The notes below the pieces were generated by a model that searched no databases, was not told where the DNA came from, and saw only the letters and a program-made list of their open reading frames with translations. Shown here one piece after another: positions 24,741-32,476 of a stretch of 64,000 nt of DNA. Made by a program: the position numbers and the translations under genes. How positions within the stretch are numbered: position 1 is the stretch's first letter; each line of letters starts with the position of its first letter. Source of the DNA: Oligoflexia bacterium (GTDB lineage: Bacteria > Bdellovibrionota > Bdellovibrionia > Bdellovibrionales > Bdellovibrionaceae); NCBI GenBank assembly GCA_016861345.1, contig BOLD01000014.1, positions 1 through 64,000 of the forward strand. The letters are read 5' to 3'.

Positions 24741-25709
24741 ATGAATATACGTCAATTTATCGATACAAATTATAGGCACTTCAACGCTGCAGCACTTCGC
24801 GATGCAGCTGTTGGATATGAACAACACCTTTCTTCTGGCGGTCAAATGCTCGTGGCTCTTGGTGGAGCAATGAGTACAGCCGAGCTGGGGATTTCTTTGG
24901 CGGAAATGATCCGACAAAATAAAGTCCACGCCATCAGCTGTACTGGTGCCAATCTTGAAGAAGATATCTTCAACTTGGTTGCCCACAAGCACTACAAGCG
25001 CCTTCCCAACTACCGTGATTTAACCGGACCTGATGAGAAAGCTCTGCTTGACAGCGGGCTGAAGCGAGTCACTGATACTTGCATCCCTGAGGGCGAAGCT
25101 GTTCGTCGTATCGAAGGGGCAGTCATGGCTCAGTGGTTGGCTGCTGATAAATCTGGAGAGGCTTACTTCCCTCACCAATATTTCTATAAAATTCTCTTGT
25201 CTGGTGAGCTGAAAAAATATTACGAGATCGACCCTAAAAACAGCTGGATGTTGGCTGCTGCTGAAAAGAATTTGCCAATCTTCTGTCCAGGCTGGGAAGA
25301 CTCTTCAATTGGAAATATCTTCGTTGCTCGCGTTCATGATAAAACTATTAAGAACGTCCACACTGTTCGAACCGGTCTTGAGTATTTCAACGAAATGTTC
25401 ACTTGGTATCCTGAAACTGTGAAAAAAGGCTCAATCGGCTTCTTCCAGATCGGCGGAGGAATCGCTGGAGACTTCCCAATTTGTGTCGTTCCAACATTAA
25501 TTCAGGACCTGAACAAGCTTGATACTCCACTTTGGGGATATTTCTGTCAGATCTCTGATTCTACAACAAGCTACGGTTCATATTCAGGAGCTGTACCGAA
25601 TGAGAAAATCACTTGGGCAAAGCTTGGTGTTGAAACTCCGAAATTTGTCGTCGAGTCAGATGCAACAATCTGCGCTCCTTTAATTTTCGGTTATCTTTTA
25701 GGTTGGTAA
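24741..25709 (+). CDS. Deoxyhypusine-synthase-family protein
   Basis: A 322-aa member of the deoxyhypusine synthase family, recognisable from GGAMSTAELGISLAEMI, AISCTGANLEEDIFNLV, the stretch VGIFQIGGG-like GFFQIGGGIAGDFPI, and SGAVPNEKITWAKLG. The last holds the Lys (K294) that forms the enzyme-imine intermediate in eukaryotic enzymes. Bacteria lack eIF5A, so bacterial members are thought to transfer the spermidine aminobutyl group to another acceptor, for example in homospermidine synthesis. I start at the ATG at 24,741, where homology begins; a TTG at 24,702 is open. A strong terminator follows. Confidence 0.85.
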   Translation: MNIRQFIDTNYRHFNAAALRDAAVGYEQHLSSGGQMLVALGGAMSTAELGISLAEMIRQNKVHAISCTGANLEEDIFNLVAHKHYKRLPNYRDLTGPDEKALLDSGLKRVTDTCIPEGEAVRRIEGAVMAQWLAADKSGEAYFPHQYFYKILLSGELKKYYEIDPKNSWMLAAAEKNLPIFCPGWEDSSIGNIFVARVHDKTIKNVHTVRTGLEYFNEMFTWYPETVKKGSIGFFQIGGGIAGDFPICVVPTLIQDLNKLDTPLWGYFCQISDSTTSYGSYSGAVPNEKITWAKLGVETPKFVVESDATICAPLIFGYLLGW

Positions 25710-25725
25710 TTCATCAATCGAACAA

Positions 25726-25764
25726 ACCGATCAGTTTGGGGTTCCAAACTGATCGGTGTTTTTA
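25726..25764 (+). terminator. Intrinsic terminator after the deoxyhypusine-synthase-like gene
   Basis: ACCGATCAGTTTGG (25,726-25,739) pairs with CCAAACTGATCGGT (25,744-25,757), followed by GTTTTTATTTT. 14-bp perfect stem. Confidence 0.9.
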
Positions 25765-25766
25765 TT

Positions 25767-25955
25767 TTAGAACACTAAGACTTTAAAGTAAGAACTCATC
25801 GCAAACGCAAAAAATCCAAAAAATATAACCCAACCGTGTTGAACTAGCGATTTATAGGCTGAAAGCAACTGTCTACGAAAACGCAAATCAATTTCTTTCA
25901 CTTGTCTTTGATCTACCGCGAAACCACTCTGCGTGATGATGTTTCCATGAGTCAT
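25767..25955 (-). CDS. Short paralogue of the Pro/Gly-rich protein's N-terminus
   Basis: A 62-aa protein whose first 55 residues match the N-terminus of the protein encoded at 26,140-26,808: MTHGNIITQS versus MIHGDIIKQN, and LLSAYKSLVQHGWVIFFGFFA versus LLIAYGGMVQRGWVIFLAVLA (quoted in part). It has one membrane helix and ends there. Either a small membrane protein or the stump of a truncated copy. Confidence 0.5.
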   Translation of the reverse strand: MTHGNIITQSGFAVDQRQVKEIDLRFRRQLLSAYKSLVQHGWVIFFGFFAFAMSSYFKVLVF

Positions 25956-26139
25956 AAATCCCCCTCTTGCGTCATCCGTACCATTTAACCCTACTGACCC
26001 TTATTGCATTTTTGTTGCCATCTTAAACCGCAAATAATTTGGCTTGAGAGCGATCATCGAGCCATCTTGTCAGAAGGTGCATTTGAGTTGTCATTCGTAG
26101 AATAATGACAACGGACATGTTTTAAAGATATGCTGCTGG

Positions 26140-26808
26140 CTAGTATTTCAAACGACAATAGCCCTCTGGAACATAGCATTCGTTCCAATAATAGAACCCA
26201 CCACAGTCATATAGTGCGTTGTAAGCAGCCTCGTTCAAAGTTGGAGCTGAGGCCGAATATCCATATCGATAGTAATCAAATGCTGTGCACTGCCACCAGT
26301 AAAAGGGTGACTGATAATACCAAACGAACATCGGAAAAAATATTCCAGGATACCACCAATAGGGGCGCAAGTATGGATCCCAATACCAATCATATCTCCA
26401 TCCCGGACGAGGTCCACCACCATGCCACCCCGGATAACCTGACCAGGGACCATGTCCATACCCGTATCCAGGCTGCGGCCCAGGGCCCGGATACGGCCCC
26501 GGCCCTGGCACTGGCCCAGGGTGCGAACCTGGAGGTGGGACAGGTGGATGTGGCCCAGGGTGATGCCCGGGATGAAGCATGCCTTCATTCAAGATGCTGG
26601 TGTCACCCTCGTCCCAAAATGCCTGAGCTTGAGACTGCAAGCTTGTCAGAGCAACAGCCAACACTGCGAGAAAAATAACCCAGCCACGTTGAACCATACC
26701 ACCATAGGCAATCAACAAGCGCCTTTGTACAAATAATGAAAATGAATCAAAACTTTTTTCTAGATCTTTCTTCAAACTGTTCTGCTTAATTATATCCCCA
26801 TGAATCAT
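26140..26808 (-). CDS. Pro/Gly/His/Tyr-rich exported protein
   Basis: A 222-aa protein. After a cytoplasmic-looking 45-residue start comes one hydrophobic helix (GWVIFLAVLAVALTSL), a low-complexity segment rich in HPG, PGP and GYG (about 78-125), and a Trp/Tyr-rich C-terminal part with cysteines (YWWYPG, WYYQSPFYWW, YDCGGFYYW). It looks like an adhesive or surface-structural protein. The opposite strand is open for 549 bp, which is a composition artefact. Confidence 0.6.
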   Translation of the reverse strand: MIHGDIIKQNSLKKDLEKSFDSFSLFVQRRLLIAYGGMVQRGWVIFLAVLAVALTSLQSQAQAFWDEGDTSILNEGMLHPGHHPGPHPPVPPPGSHPGPVPGPGPYPGPGPQPGYGYGHGPWSGYPGWHGGGPRPGWRYDWYWDPYLRPYWWYPGIFFPMFVWYYQSPFYWWQCTAFDYYRYGYSASAPTLNEAAYNALYDCGGFYYWNECYVPEGYCRLKY

Positions 26809-26970
26809 GAATCCCCCTCAGGACACATATTTTTCGATGCAGTCGAAGAGGACCTCATGCATATTCTTTGCCACATTGAAATTAAAAACAATTTGATTCC
26901 AGTAAGTAATCGAGTCACTTTGTCATCAAATCAAAATTGATTGTCATCTCATTGAAAGACTATCGACGAG

Positions 26971-28077
26971 CTAATACGATTTTGACAGAATTTCATCGAC
27001 TAAATTTATATCAATTTCTGGATTCCAACTTTTTCTAACAATCTGTGAAGTCGGCGGCACCCAAATCAGATAATCAGGATGAGATCGCCTAGAATCCACA
27101 CCATCTGGCCCCTTCACCCAATAACCTGATTCAATAACTAACTGTCCCTGACTGTTCCTTTTTCCCTGAAGAACGTAATCATATTCGCGCACGATCTCGT
27201 ATGTCCCATGATAATTCACATCATTGGTTCGGGTAGGCTCTGCTGTGTAGATCCACGTCCGAACAAAAATCGCATTAGGGTCATTCGGAACTCGGTCAAT
27301 GACATAGTTGGCCTTATACACTGGCGTATTCCAAATCTGAATACCAGCATCATGATCCATGATAAACGGTCGCCTCTGTTGAAAGAGAATCACCTCAACA
27401 AATCGATGAAACTGATCTGGAAAAATATCAGGATATATCCATCCATGATTATCTCCGGAAAATTTTTGTCCATAAAACTTAAAGTGGGAGTCATCCACAG
27501 CTTCATATGTCTTCAGAAGCAATGCCTTAAGCTCACCAATATTAAAACTGAATGATTTTCCATCAATGACATAGGTCACAGGTCTTTTGGGCTCAGGATG
27601 CGCTATCGAGGCAATGGACCAAGCATCACACAGTCCCTCCCACGATAAGGCCTGTGGATTATAATGTGCTCGTTCATATTCAGCCGCTGACCCTGGTCGT
27701 GGCCCCCTGGGATTTTTTTGATACTTTATTTGTCTGATTAAATCATACTTGGAAAGAACTGATTTCCCCCCTGCACTTGCATCCTCAAACATCCAATCTT
27801 CTCTCTTGGGATACCACCAGGATGACCAAGGAATTTTCTCACTGACGACAACTTCAGAACGTATCGGCAATTGAGTTGTGCTCAACACTGTTGGACCAAA
27901 TTCTGTTGTCACAGCAGAAAGTGAAGGATCATTTAAAAATTCAGATCCATCATAATTATCCAGAAAATCATCTTCTGATAAATACTCAATGTAGTCATAA
28001 GTGTAAAAATCTCCAGCCACTGCCTGCTGACTGAATAAGATGACAAAATAGACAACTGTTGAAACTAGCGAATTCAT
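26971..28077 (-). CDS. Secreted transglutaminase-elicitor-like protein
   Basis: A 368-aa exported protein (signal peptide to about residue 21). LSWEGLCDAWSIASIAHPEP (C150) followed by a segment with DGKSFSFNIGELKALL, then PDQFHRF and IQIWNTPVYKA, matches the layout of the transglutaminase-elicitor family (W-x-G-x-C-x-A-W, then N-P-x-x-F-H, then E/I-x-W-N-x-P-V). Those proteins cross-link Gln and Lys side chains outside the cell. The His that usually follows the Cys (C-H-A-W) is Asp here. Motif-based call, moderately sure. Confidence 0.6.
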   Translation of the reverse strand: MNSLVSTVVYFVILFSQQAVAGDFYTYDYIEYLSEDDFLDNYDGSEFLNDPSLSAVTTEFGPTVLSTTQLPIRSEVVVSEKIPWSSWWYPKREDWMFEDASAGGKSVLSKYDLIRQIKYQKNPRGPRPGSAAEYERAHYNPQALSWEGLCDAWSIASIAHPEPKRPVTYVIDGKSFSFNIGELKALLLKTYEAVDDSHFKFYGQKFSGDNHGWIYPDIFPDQFHRFVEVILFQQRRPFIMDHDAGIQIWNTPVYKANYVIDRVPNDPNAIFVRTWIYTAEPTRTNDVNYHGTYEIVREYDYVLQGKRNSQGQLVIESGYWVKGPDGVDSRRSHPDYLIWVPPTSQIVRKSWNPEIDINLVDEILSKSY

Positions 28078-28098
28078 CTTTTGGCTCCCCTACCAAAG

Positions 28099-28133
28099 CA
28101 AAAGCCGAAGGTATAACCTTCGGCTTTTGTTGT
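28099..28133 (-). terminator. Bidirectional intrinsic terminator
   Basis: CAAAAGCCGAAGG (28,099-28,111), loop TATAA, CCTTCGGCTTTTG (28,117-28,129). On the minus strand it ends the message of the gene at 28,147; A/T runs on both sides allow both directions. Confidence 0.85.
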
Positions 28134-28146
28134 TTAATTATGATAC

Positions 28147-28833
28147 TTAACGACCTCGAGCATCTAATGGATTGCGAGGACCATAGCGTCCGTTATTTGG
28201 ACCATTTTGCCCAGAACGACCCTGATCTTGATCTTGTCCTTGATCACCCTGGTCTTGATCTTGGCGTCCATCTTGCTTTCCATCCTGGTTCTGATCTCCA
28301 GGAGATTTCTGTCCTACATCAGCTCGGCAATAATCAACAACTTGTCCAGTTGCTTCAACTTTGATAGCTTTGGGATTGGCCGCACGAAGTGAATTTGTCT
28401 TCGCCGCACAGAAGTCCATCAAACTACCAGTAAAGGACACTAATTCCTGACAAGTTACTGCATACACAGACTCAAGAGTCTCTGCGACCTGTTTAAACCG
28501 AGGGCAAGTTGCCACCTGATCGGCTGACACCAAAACCGCAGTTACAGCATCTGATGTATATTTGTCTGAAATGATCGTTCCCGTCATGTGTCGCCCATTT
28601 GGCATTTTCATTGATCCATCCGAGTCTGCGACCCATTTAATTTGTAGGTCACGACAGGCAATTTGAATGTCAGTCGGCGCAACCTGGTTATGATATTTTG
28701 CTGGATTCAGACAGGCTTCTCTAATCTCTTCAAAGCCTAGCTTCTGTTGGGTTTGATCCTGCTTAGGACCTGCGTATGCTGTGAGACCCGTTGCCAAACA
28801 TAGCCCAAATAGTGAGTGCGTCATTCTTTTCAT
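28147..28833 (-). CDS. Secreted protein with Q/D/G-repeat tail
   Basis: A 228-aa exported protein (signal peptide MKRMTHSLFGLCLATGLTAYA). The folded part (about 25-172) has six cysteines; the tail (about 175-228) is made of Gln, Asp, Gly and Asn repeats such as QDQDQGDQGQDQDQG, then a basic end. Such tails are often disordered surface linkers. A Gln-rich tail beside two transglutaminase-like genes could be a cross-linking substrate; this is inference only. Confidence 0.6.
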   Translation of the reverse strand: MKRMTHSLFGLCLATGLTAYAGPKQDQTQQKLGFEEIREACLNPAKYHNQVAPTDIQIACRDLQIKWVADSDGSMKMPNGRHMTGTIISDKYTSDAVTAVLVSADQVATCPRFKQVAETLESVYAVTCQELVSFTGSLMDFCAAKTNSLRAANPKAIKVEATGQVVDYCRADVGQKSPGDQNQDGKQDGRQDQDQGDQGQDQDQGRSGQNGPNNGRYGPRNPLDARGR

Positions 28834-29127
28834 AAAAACATCCTTTTGTTGGAATCCAAATCCGAAGATCGGAATCGACCATTTACGTTTTTGGATTATT
28901 GCGTCCGTCTACCTTGGCAAAAAGAGAACCAAGCTAAAGTACCGTCCAATAATGGCTATATTCGTTTTAAGAAATGTTTTGGACGATCTGTCTCACTGAT
29001 TTGTGAAAGGTTGGCACATGACAATTCATTATCGTGCAACAATAATGCAGAAAACCGTAGCTAGACTTGTGGCCCAAGTGATGGGCTTTTCTTTGTCAAA
29101 GCTTGATGATCTGACTAACATAATGCA

Positions 29128-30321
29128 ATGAAAAGCACTTTCCTCTTCTCGCCGTTGTTGATTCTGCTTGTGTTTTCTCTATCCGCCTGCTCGGGGCCCC
29201 AGACAAAACCCATCTCACCACAACCCGATCAAAAAGCAGAAGGGATACGGTTCTCCTGCTCCCTTGAGCAAATCACTAATATAGAAGTTGATCTCGAAAA
29301 ATATTTTCAATCCCTCTCAATTGGGACCAATTTATTTACGGTAATTAAAAATCTTGAGGGCGGCACTCTTACCTACACATTAAATACTGATCCATCTGAT
29401 ACAAACACCTTGGACTTTCACAAAAGACCTGAGTTCAAACTTCAAGATGAAGTTATTTTATTACCATTAAAAAATAAAAAAAATCGGAAAGTCAGCACTG
29501 TTTCAAAAAAAGAAATCGTTCTTGCGCTGATGCAGCATGGCCGACTGACAGAGTTCAATAAAGAAAATTGTTCAGCCACAGCCCTAATTGATCATGTCGG
29601 TATTCGACAAAATATTGTTGCTTGGACTGAAAAATTAAGTTGGGTCTGGCCCGATGGAGAACCTGCCTTCTGGAATAAGAAATATTGGAACAAGGGCGAC
29701 CCTGTCGGAAACGAACCTCTTCATGTCATGATCAATGACATGTTTATGAACCAAAATAAGTATTCAATCGGCTGTTATACAGCCACAAAAATTGTCGTCA
29801 TCCAAGGAGTACTTGATTACTACCATCGGGTTAAAAAAGATCCCATTCAGCTTCAAAAAATCGAAGCTCGCCTGATGGCGGATCATGATCCTCTTGTGAA
29901 CACAGAACCCGGTTGCATGTGGAGTTTTGAAGACGATTATGACATAAAAAAATTGTCCATACCCGGAAAATTGCTGACCATCCAATACGGTATCGCTGCC
30001 CGCAATGTGGTGCCTGGCGACTGGATTTACCTTTTAAACACAGACATCAAAACAAAAACTAAAATTGGATACGAGGGCTCAAATGCCATCTATCTTGGAA
30101 GAAATAAATTGGATGACTATTACGCAGACCACAACCACAGCTACCAATTTGATGAAAAAATGAATGAGGTCTACCAATGGAGAAATGGTGTTTTTAGCCG
30201 GTCACGAGATTTTAAAAAAATAAAGCCCCTCTCTTCAGAAGAGAAGCAAAGACTCTACAACACTCCTGAAAAAGGAGGGCTCTTAATGGATCTTCGAGTC
30301 TTTCCCTATTTCTTTATTTAA
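29128..30321 (+). CDS. Tgl-like protein-glutamine gamma-glutamyltransferase lipoprotein
   Basis: A 397-aa lipoprotein (lipobox SLSAC, Cys21). The C-terminal half lines up with Bacillus Tgl, the spore-coat transglutaminase: RQNIVAWTEKL with Tgl RMNIVAAAKTL, YSIGCYTATKIVVIQGVL with the catalytic-Cys region YAFECATAIVIIYYLAL (C216 here), then GDWIYLLN with GDCLYFKN and AIYLGRNKLDDYYADH with VILLGEDKYFAHG. Tgl's catalytic Glu in RGEN is shifted: here EGSN. It would act at the cell envelope rather than on a spore coat. The homology claim is from memory of the Tgl sequence and should be tested. Confidence 0.65.
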   Translation: MKSTFLFSPLLILLVFSLSACSGPQTKPISPQPDQKAEGIRFSCSLEQITNIEVDLEKYFQSLSIGTNLFTVIKNLEGGTLTYTLNTDPSDTNTLDFHKRPEFKLQDEVILLPLKNKKNRKVSTVSKKEIVLALMQHGRLTEFNKENCSATALIDHVGIRQNIVAWTEKLSWVWPDGEPAFWNKKYWNKGDPVGNEPLHVMINDMFMNQNKYSIGCYTATKIVVIQGVLDYYHRVKKDPIQLQKIEARLMADHDPLVNTEPGCMWSFEDDYDIKKLSIPGKLLTIQYGIAARNVVPGDWIYLLNTDIKTKTKIGYEGSNAIYLGRNKLDDYYADHNHSYQFDEKMNEVYQWRNGVFSRSRDFKKIKPLSSEEKQRLYNTPEKGGLLMDLRVFPYFFI

Positions 30322-30706
30322 GACTTTCTAAAGCTTTTTGAAGATGCGCATCGGCGACTTCCGCTAACTTAACGAGCGCAGGCTCATTGAGAAATTCCAT
30401 CATTTTTGATGGCTTGATCATCTCAATGGAAACCTTCGAAGGACCAAGAGATCGAACAACCACATTACAAGGCATCAAACTTGTCACGTCTGTGTTTTTC
30501 TCAAAGGCCTCAAAAGCTAACTGGGGATTACATGCACCCAGAATCACAACTGGCTCCATGTCTTTATTCAGTTTCTCTTTCATCTTTGTGTGAAAATCAA
30601 TTCTTGTGAGAATTCCAAAACCCACAGGCTTTATAGCCTCGGTCACCTTTTCAACAGCTTGGTCAACACTGAGATTCATTTCGCGTTTAAAATTAATTGA
30701 ACTCAT
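30314..30706 (-). CDS. DUF302-family protein
   Basis: A 130-aa protein of the DUF302 family, seen in MNLSVDQAVEKVTEAIKPVG, DFHTKMKEKLN and VVILGACNPQLAFEAFEKN. Members often sit with thioredoxin, rhodanese and sulphur-handling genes, as here; their biochemical role is not settled. Start at the ATG (30,706); a GTG lies two codons upstream. It follows the rhodanese gene by 26 bp in a likely operon. Confidence 0.85.
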   Translation of the reverse strand: MSSINFKREMNLSVDQAVEKVTEAIKPVGFGILTRIDFHTKMKEKLNKDMEPVVILGACNPQLAFEAFEKNTDVTSLMPCNVVVRSLGPSKVSIEMIKPSKMMEFLNEPALVKLAEVADAHLQKALESLK

Positions 30707-30732
30707 TCCCACCCCACTTTAGATTTCAGACC

Positions 30733-31119
30733 TTATGTTTTCTTCCCTGCGATGTCGAGCAAATTGACCCAACCCCCAGCATTAACAACTTCAGAAAACC
30801 CCTTTGAGCGAAGCATTGTCGCCCCAACCCCACTTCGAGCTCCTGATGCACAACAAATCAAAATGGGTTTAGTTTTGTCCAATTTTCCCATTGAATTTGG
30901 CAATTCCGACAATGGAATATTTAAGCTGCCTTCAACGTGTCCCATTTTATATTCTTCAACGCTTCTCACGTCGACAATGACAGCGCCACGCCTGATCATG
31001 TCAGGAACCAATTTTAAAACCTGCTTTTGGCGAAGCCATCTCCATCCAAAAAAGAACAGAATAGCCCCACCAAATAAAAGATCTTTTTGATTCATCATTT
31101 GATCAAGGAACTGAGACAT
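30733..31119 (-). CDS. Membrane-anchored rhodanese-like sulphurtransferase
   Basis: A 128-aa protein with one N-terminal membrane helix (LLFGGAILFFFGWRWL) and a rhodanese domain: VIVDVRSVEEYKMGHVEGS and the active-site loop ILICCASGARSG with the nucleophilic Cys. It should carry persulphide sulphur at the membrane. The start at 31,119 (GGAAG upstream) overlaps the end of the thioredoxin gene by 17 nt. Confidence 0.85.
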   Translation of the reverse strand: MSQFLDQMMNQKDLLFGGAILFFFGWRWLRQKQVLKLVPDMIRRGAVIVDVRSVEEYKMGHVEGSLNIPLSELPNSMGKLDKTKPILICCASGARSGVGATMLRSKGFSEVVNAGGWVNLLDIAGKKT

Positions 31120-31462
31120 TGAGCACTTCCAGAATCGCTTTTTGTAATTGTTCTTTTGGTGCAAATCCTGCTGCCATTGCAGGCTCCCCTTTAAGTGGAA
31201 CAAAAAGAAGACTTGGAATACTTCTCACTCCAAACAGCTCAGCTAACTCAGGAGTCTTCTCGGTGTTGACCTTATATATATGCAACTTACCCTTATACTC
31301 TTTCGAAAGTTCCTCTAACACAGGAGAAAGCATTCGGCAGGGACCACACCAGTCGGCATAAAAATCCACGATCGCAGGCACATCTCCCTGATAGTCCCAT
31401 GTTTTTTTCGTCTCATAATCAAAGACTTTCGCTTTAAAGGACTCCACACTTAAAGTTTCCAT
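31103..31462 (-). CDS. Thioredoxin
   Basis: A 119-aa thioredoxin with the redox motif WCGPCRML, preceded by VDFYAD and followed by GVRSIPSLLFVPLKG with the cis-Pro. No signal peptide, so cytoplasmic. It heads a three-gene minus-strand operon with rhodanese and DUF302 and faces an ArsR-type regulator. This suggests service in persulphide or thiol stress rather than being the housekeeping thioredoxin. Confidence 0.93.
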   Translation of the reverse strand: METLSVESFKAKVFDYETKKTWDYQGDVPAIVDFYADWCGPCRMLSPVLEELSKEYKGKLHIYKVNTEKTPELAELFGVRSIPSLLFVPLKGEPAMAAGFAPKEQLQKAILEVLNVSVP

Positions 31463-31481
31463 AAAAATCTCCTTTACGTTT

Positions 31482-31501
31482 ATATTAATATATTATAATA
31501 T
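31482..31501. promoter_or_regulatory. Divergent ArsR-type operator/promoter
   Basis: Adjacent AT palindromes ATATTAATAT (31,482-31,491) and ATATTATAATAT (31,490-31,501) in the 45-bp gap between thioredoxin and the regulator. A TATAAT (31,494-31,499) inside the second puts the regulator's transcript start at about its ATG (31,508), so that message is probably leaderless. Confidence 0.6.
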
Positions 31502-31507
31502 CGTAAT

Positions 31508-31858
31508 ATGTCAAGTCCGCGATCAAATTTTAATAAAGAACAGGTTCCGATCAGGCCAAAATCCCTTTCTCTGACTAAAATGGAGAAGAACTGCTCCCTT
31601 GTCTCTCATTACCTAAAATCTCTCTCTCACCCCCAACGCTTGATGATCTTAGGACACCTGACCCAGGGCGAGAAAACTGTCACAGAGCTTCAAGAACTCT
31701 GTGATATTTCCCAGTCTCAACTTTCTCAATTTTTAGCCCGAATGAAATTAGAGGGCCTGATTCACTGCGAACGAAAAGGAAGATATCAGGCCTATCGCAT
31801 CACCAACCCTCAAATTGTCCAACTTATTGAATCTATTCATAAAATTTTCTGCACTTGA
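31508..31858 (+). CDS. ArsR/SmtB-family regulator, BigR/SqrR-like
   Basis: A 116-aa winged-helix repressor: YLKSLSHPQRLMILGHLTQG, ELQELCDISQSQLSQFL and GRYQAYRITNPQ. The C-terminal IFC (C115) falls where BigR and SqrR have one of their two persulphide-sensing Cys. The usual partner position is Gly here; C65 may replace it. The divergent thioredoxin-rhodanese-DUF302 operon fits a sulphur-stress regulator. No Shine-Dalgarno precedes the ATG. Confidence 0.82.
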   Translation: MSSPRSNFNKEQVPIRPKSLSLTKMEKNCSLVSHYLKSLSHPQRLMILGHLTQGEKTVTELQELCDISQSQLSQFLARMKLEGLIHCERKGRYQAYRITNPQIVQLIESIHKIFCT

Positions 31859-31881
31859 CGACCTAAAAATAGAGCCCATGT
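31854..31881 (+). promoter_or_regulatory. RpoH (sigma-32)-like promoter of hsp20
   Basis: CTTGACG (31,854-31,860), 13-bp spacer, GCCCATGT (31,874-31,881), close to the CTTGAAA / CCCCATNT consensus. The -35 overlaps the stop codon of the ArsR gene. The same CTTGACG with 13-bp spacing precedes dnaK. Confidence 0.6.
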
Positions 31882-31915
31882 TTCCTTTGAGAGAACTAAT
31901 AACACGGAGGAAAAC

Positions 31916-32395
31916 ATGAGAAATCTCACTCGTCATACATACACAAGTCCACTTTCATTACTCATGAGCCGAGACATTGATGATATTTTCAACCGCATGC
32001 TCTCAGATTGGCCACAAGTTGGTTTAACAGAACCAAAAGAGGCGGCCAATTTGGCAGAGTGGACCCCTAAAATTAATTTAAAAGAAACTGAGACTGATTA
32101 TGCTGTCGAGGCCGAGTTACCAGGTCTTGAGGAAAATCAAATCGAGGTTTCCATAGAAAACAATACTCTTTTCCTTAAAGGAGAAAAGAAACTGGAGAAA
32201 AAAGAAGATAAGGAGAATTATCACAGATACGAGTCAACCTATGGGGCCTTTTATAGAGCGATCCCTTTTCCAGGTAAAATCAATGCTGAAAAAGTGGGCG
32301 CCACTATGAAAAATGGGGTTTTAACTGTCACCGCAACTAAGGCCCAAGAGGTTTTAAATAGCGCACGAAAAATTACTGTGAAAAAATCCGAGTAA
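31916..32395 (+). CDS. Small heat-shock protein Hsp20
   Basis: A 159-aa alpha-crystallin-domain chaperone. WTPKINLKETETDYAVEAEL begins the domain, and GVLTVTATKA gives the conserved A-x-x-x-n-G-v-L signature at its end. It holds unfolded proteins for DnaK/ClpB. A GGAGG ribosome site and an RpoH-like promoter precede it. Confidence 0.93.
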   Translation: MRNLTRHTYTSPLSLLMSRDIDDIFNRMLSDWPQVGLTEPKEAANLAEWTPKINLKETETDYAVEAELPGLEENQIEVSIENNTLFLKGEKKLEKKEDKENYHRYESTYGAFYRAIPFPGKINAEKVGATMKNGVLTVTATKAQEVLNSARKITVKKSE

Positions 32396-32425
32396 AACTA
32401 GCCAAACTCGTAAAAATAGGAGAAA

Positions 32426-32476
32426 ACAACCCCTTGAAAGCAGATATATCTTCTGCCAACAAGGGGTTTGTTTTTT
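32426..32476 (+). terminator. Hairpin after hsp20 that also holds the next gene's ribosome site
   Basis: ACAACCCCTTG (about 32,423-32,433) pairs with CAAGGGGTTTGT (about 32,460-32,471), then a T6 run. It looks like an intrinsic terminator, yet AAGGGG in the 3' arm is the only Shine-Dalgarno for the TTG at 32,475. Confidence 0.7.

Noticed and set aside
26130..26678. Long plus-strand open frame opposite the Pro/Gly-rich gene
   Set aside because: It mirrors the low-complexity codons of the minus-strand gene, which has a membrane helix and a paralogue next door. No ribosome site.
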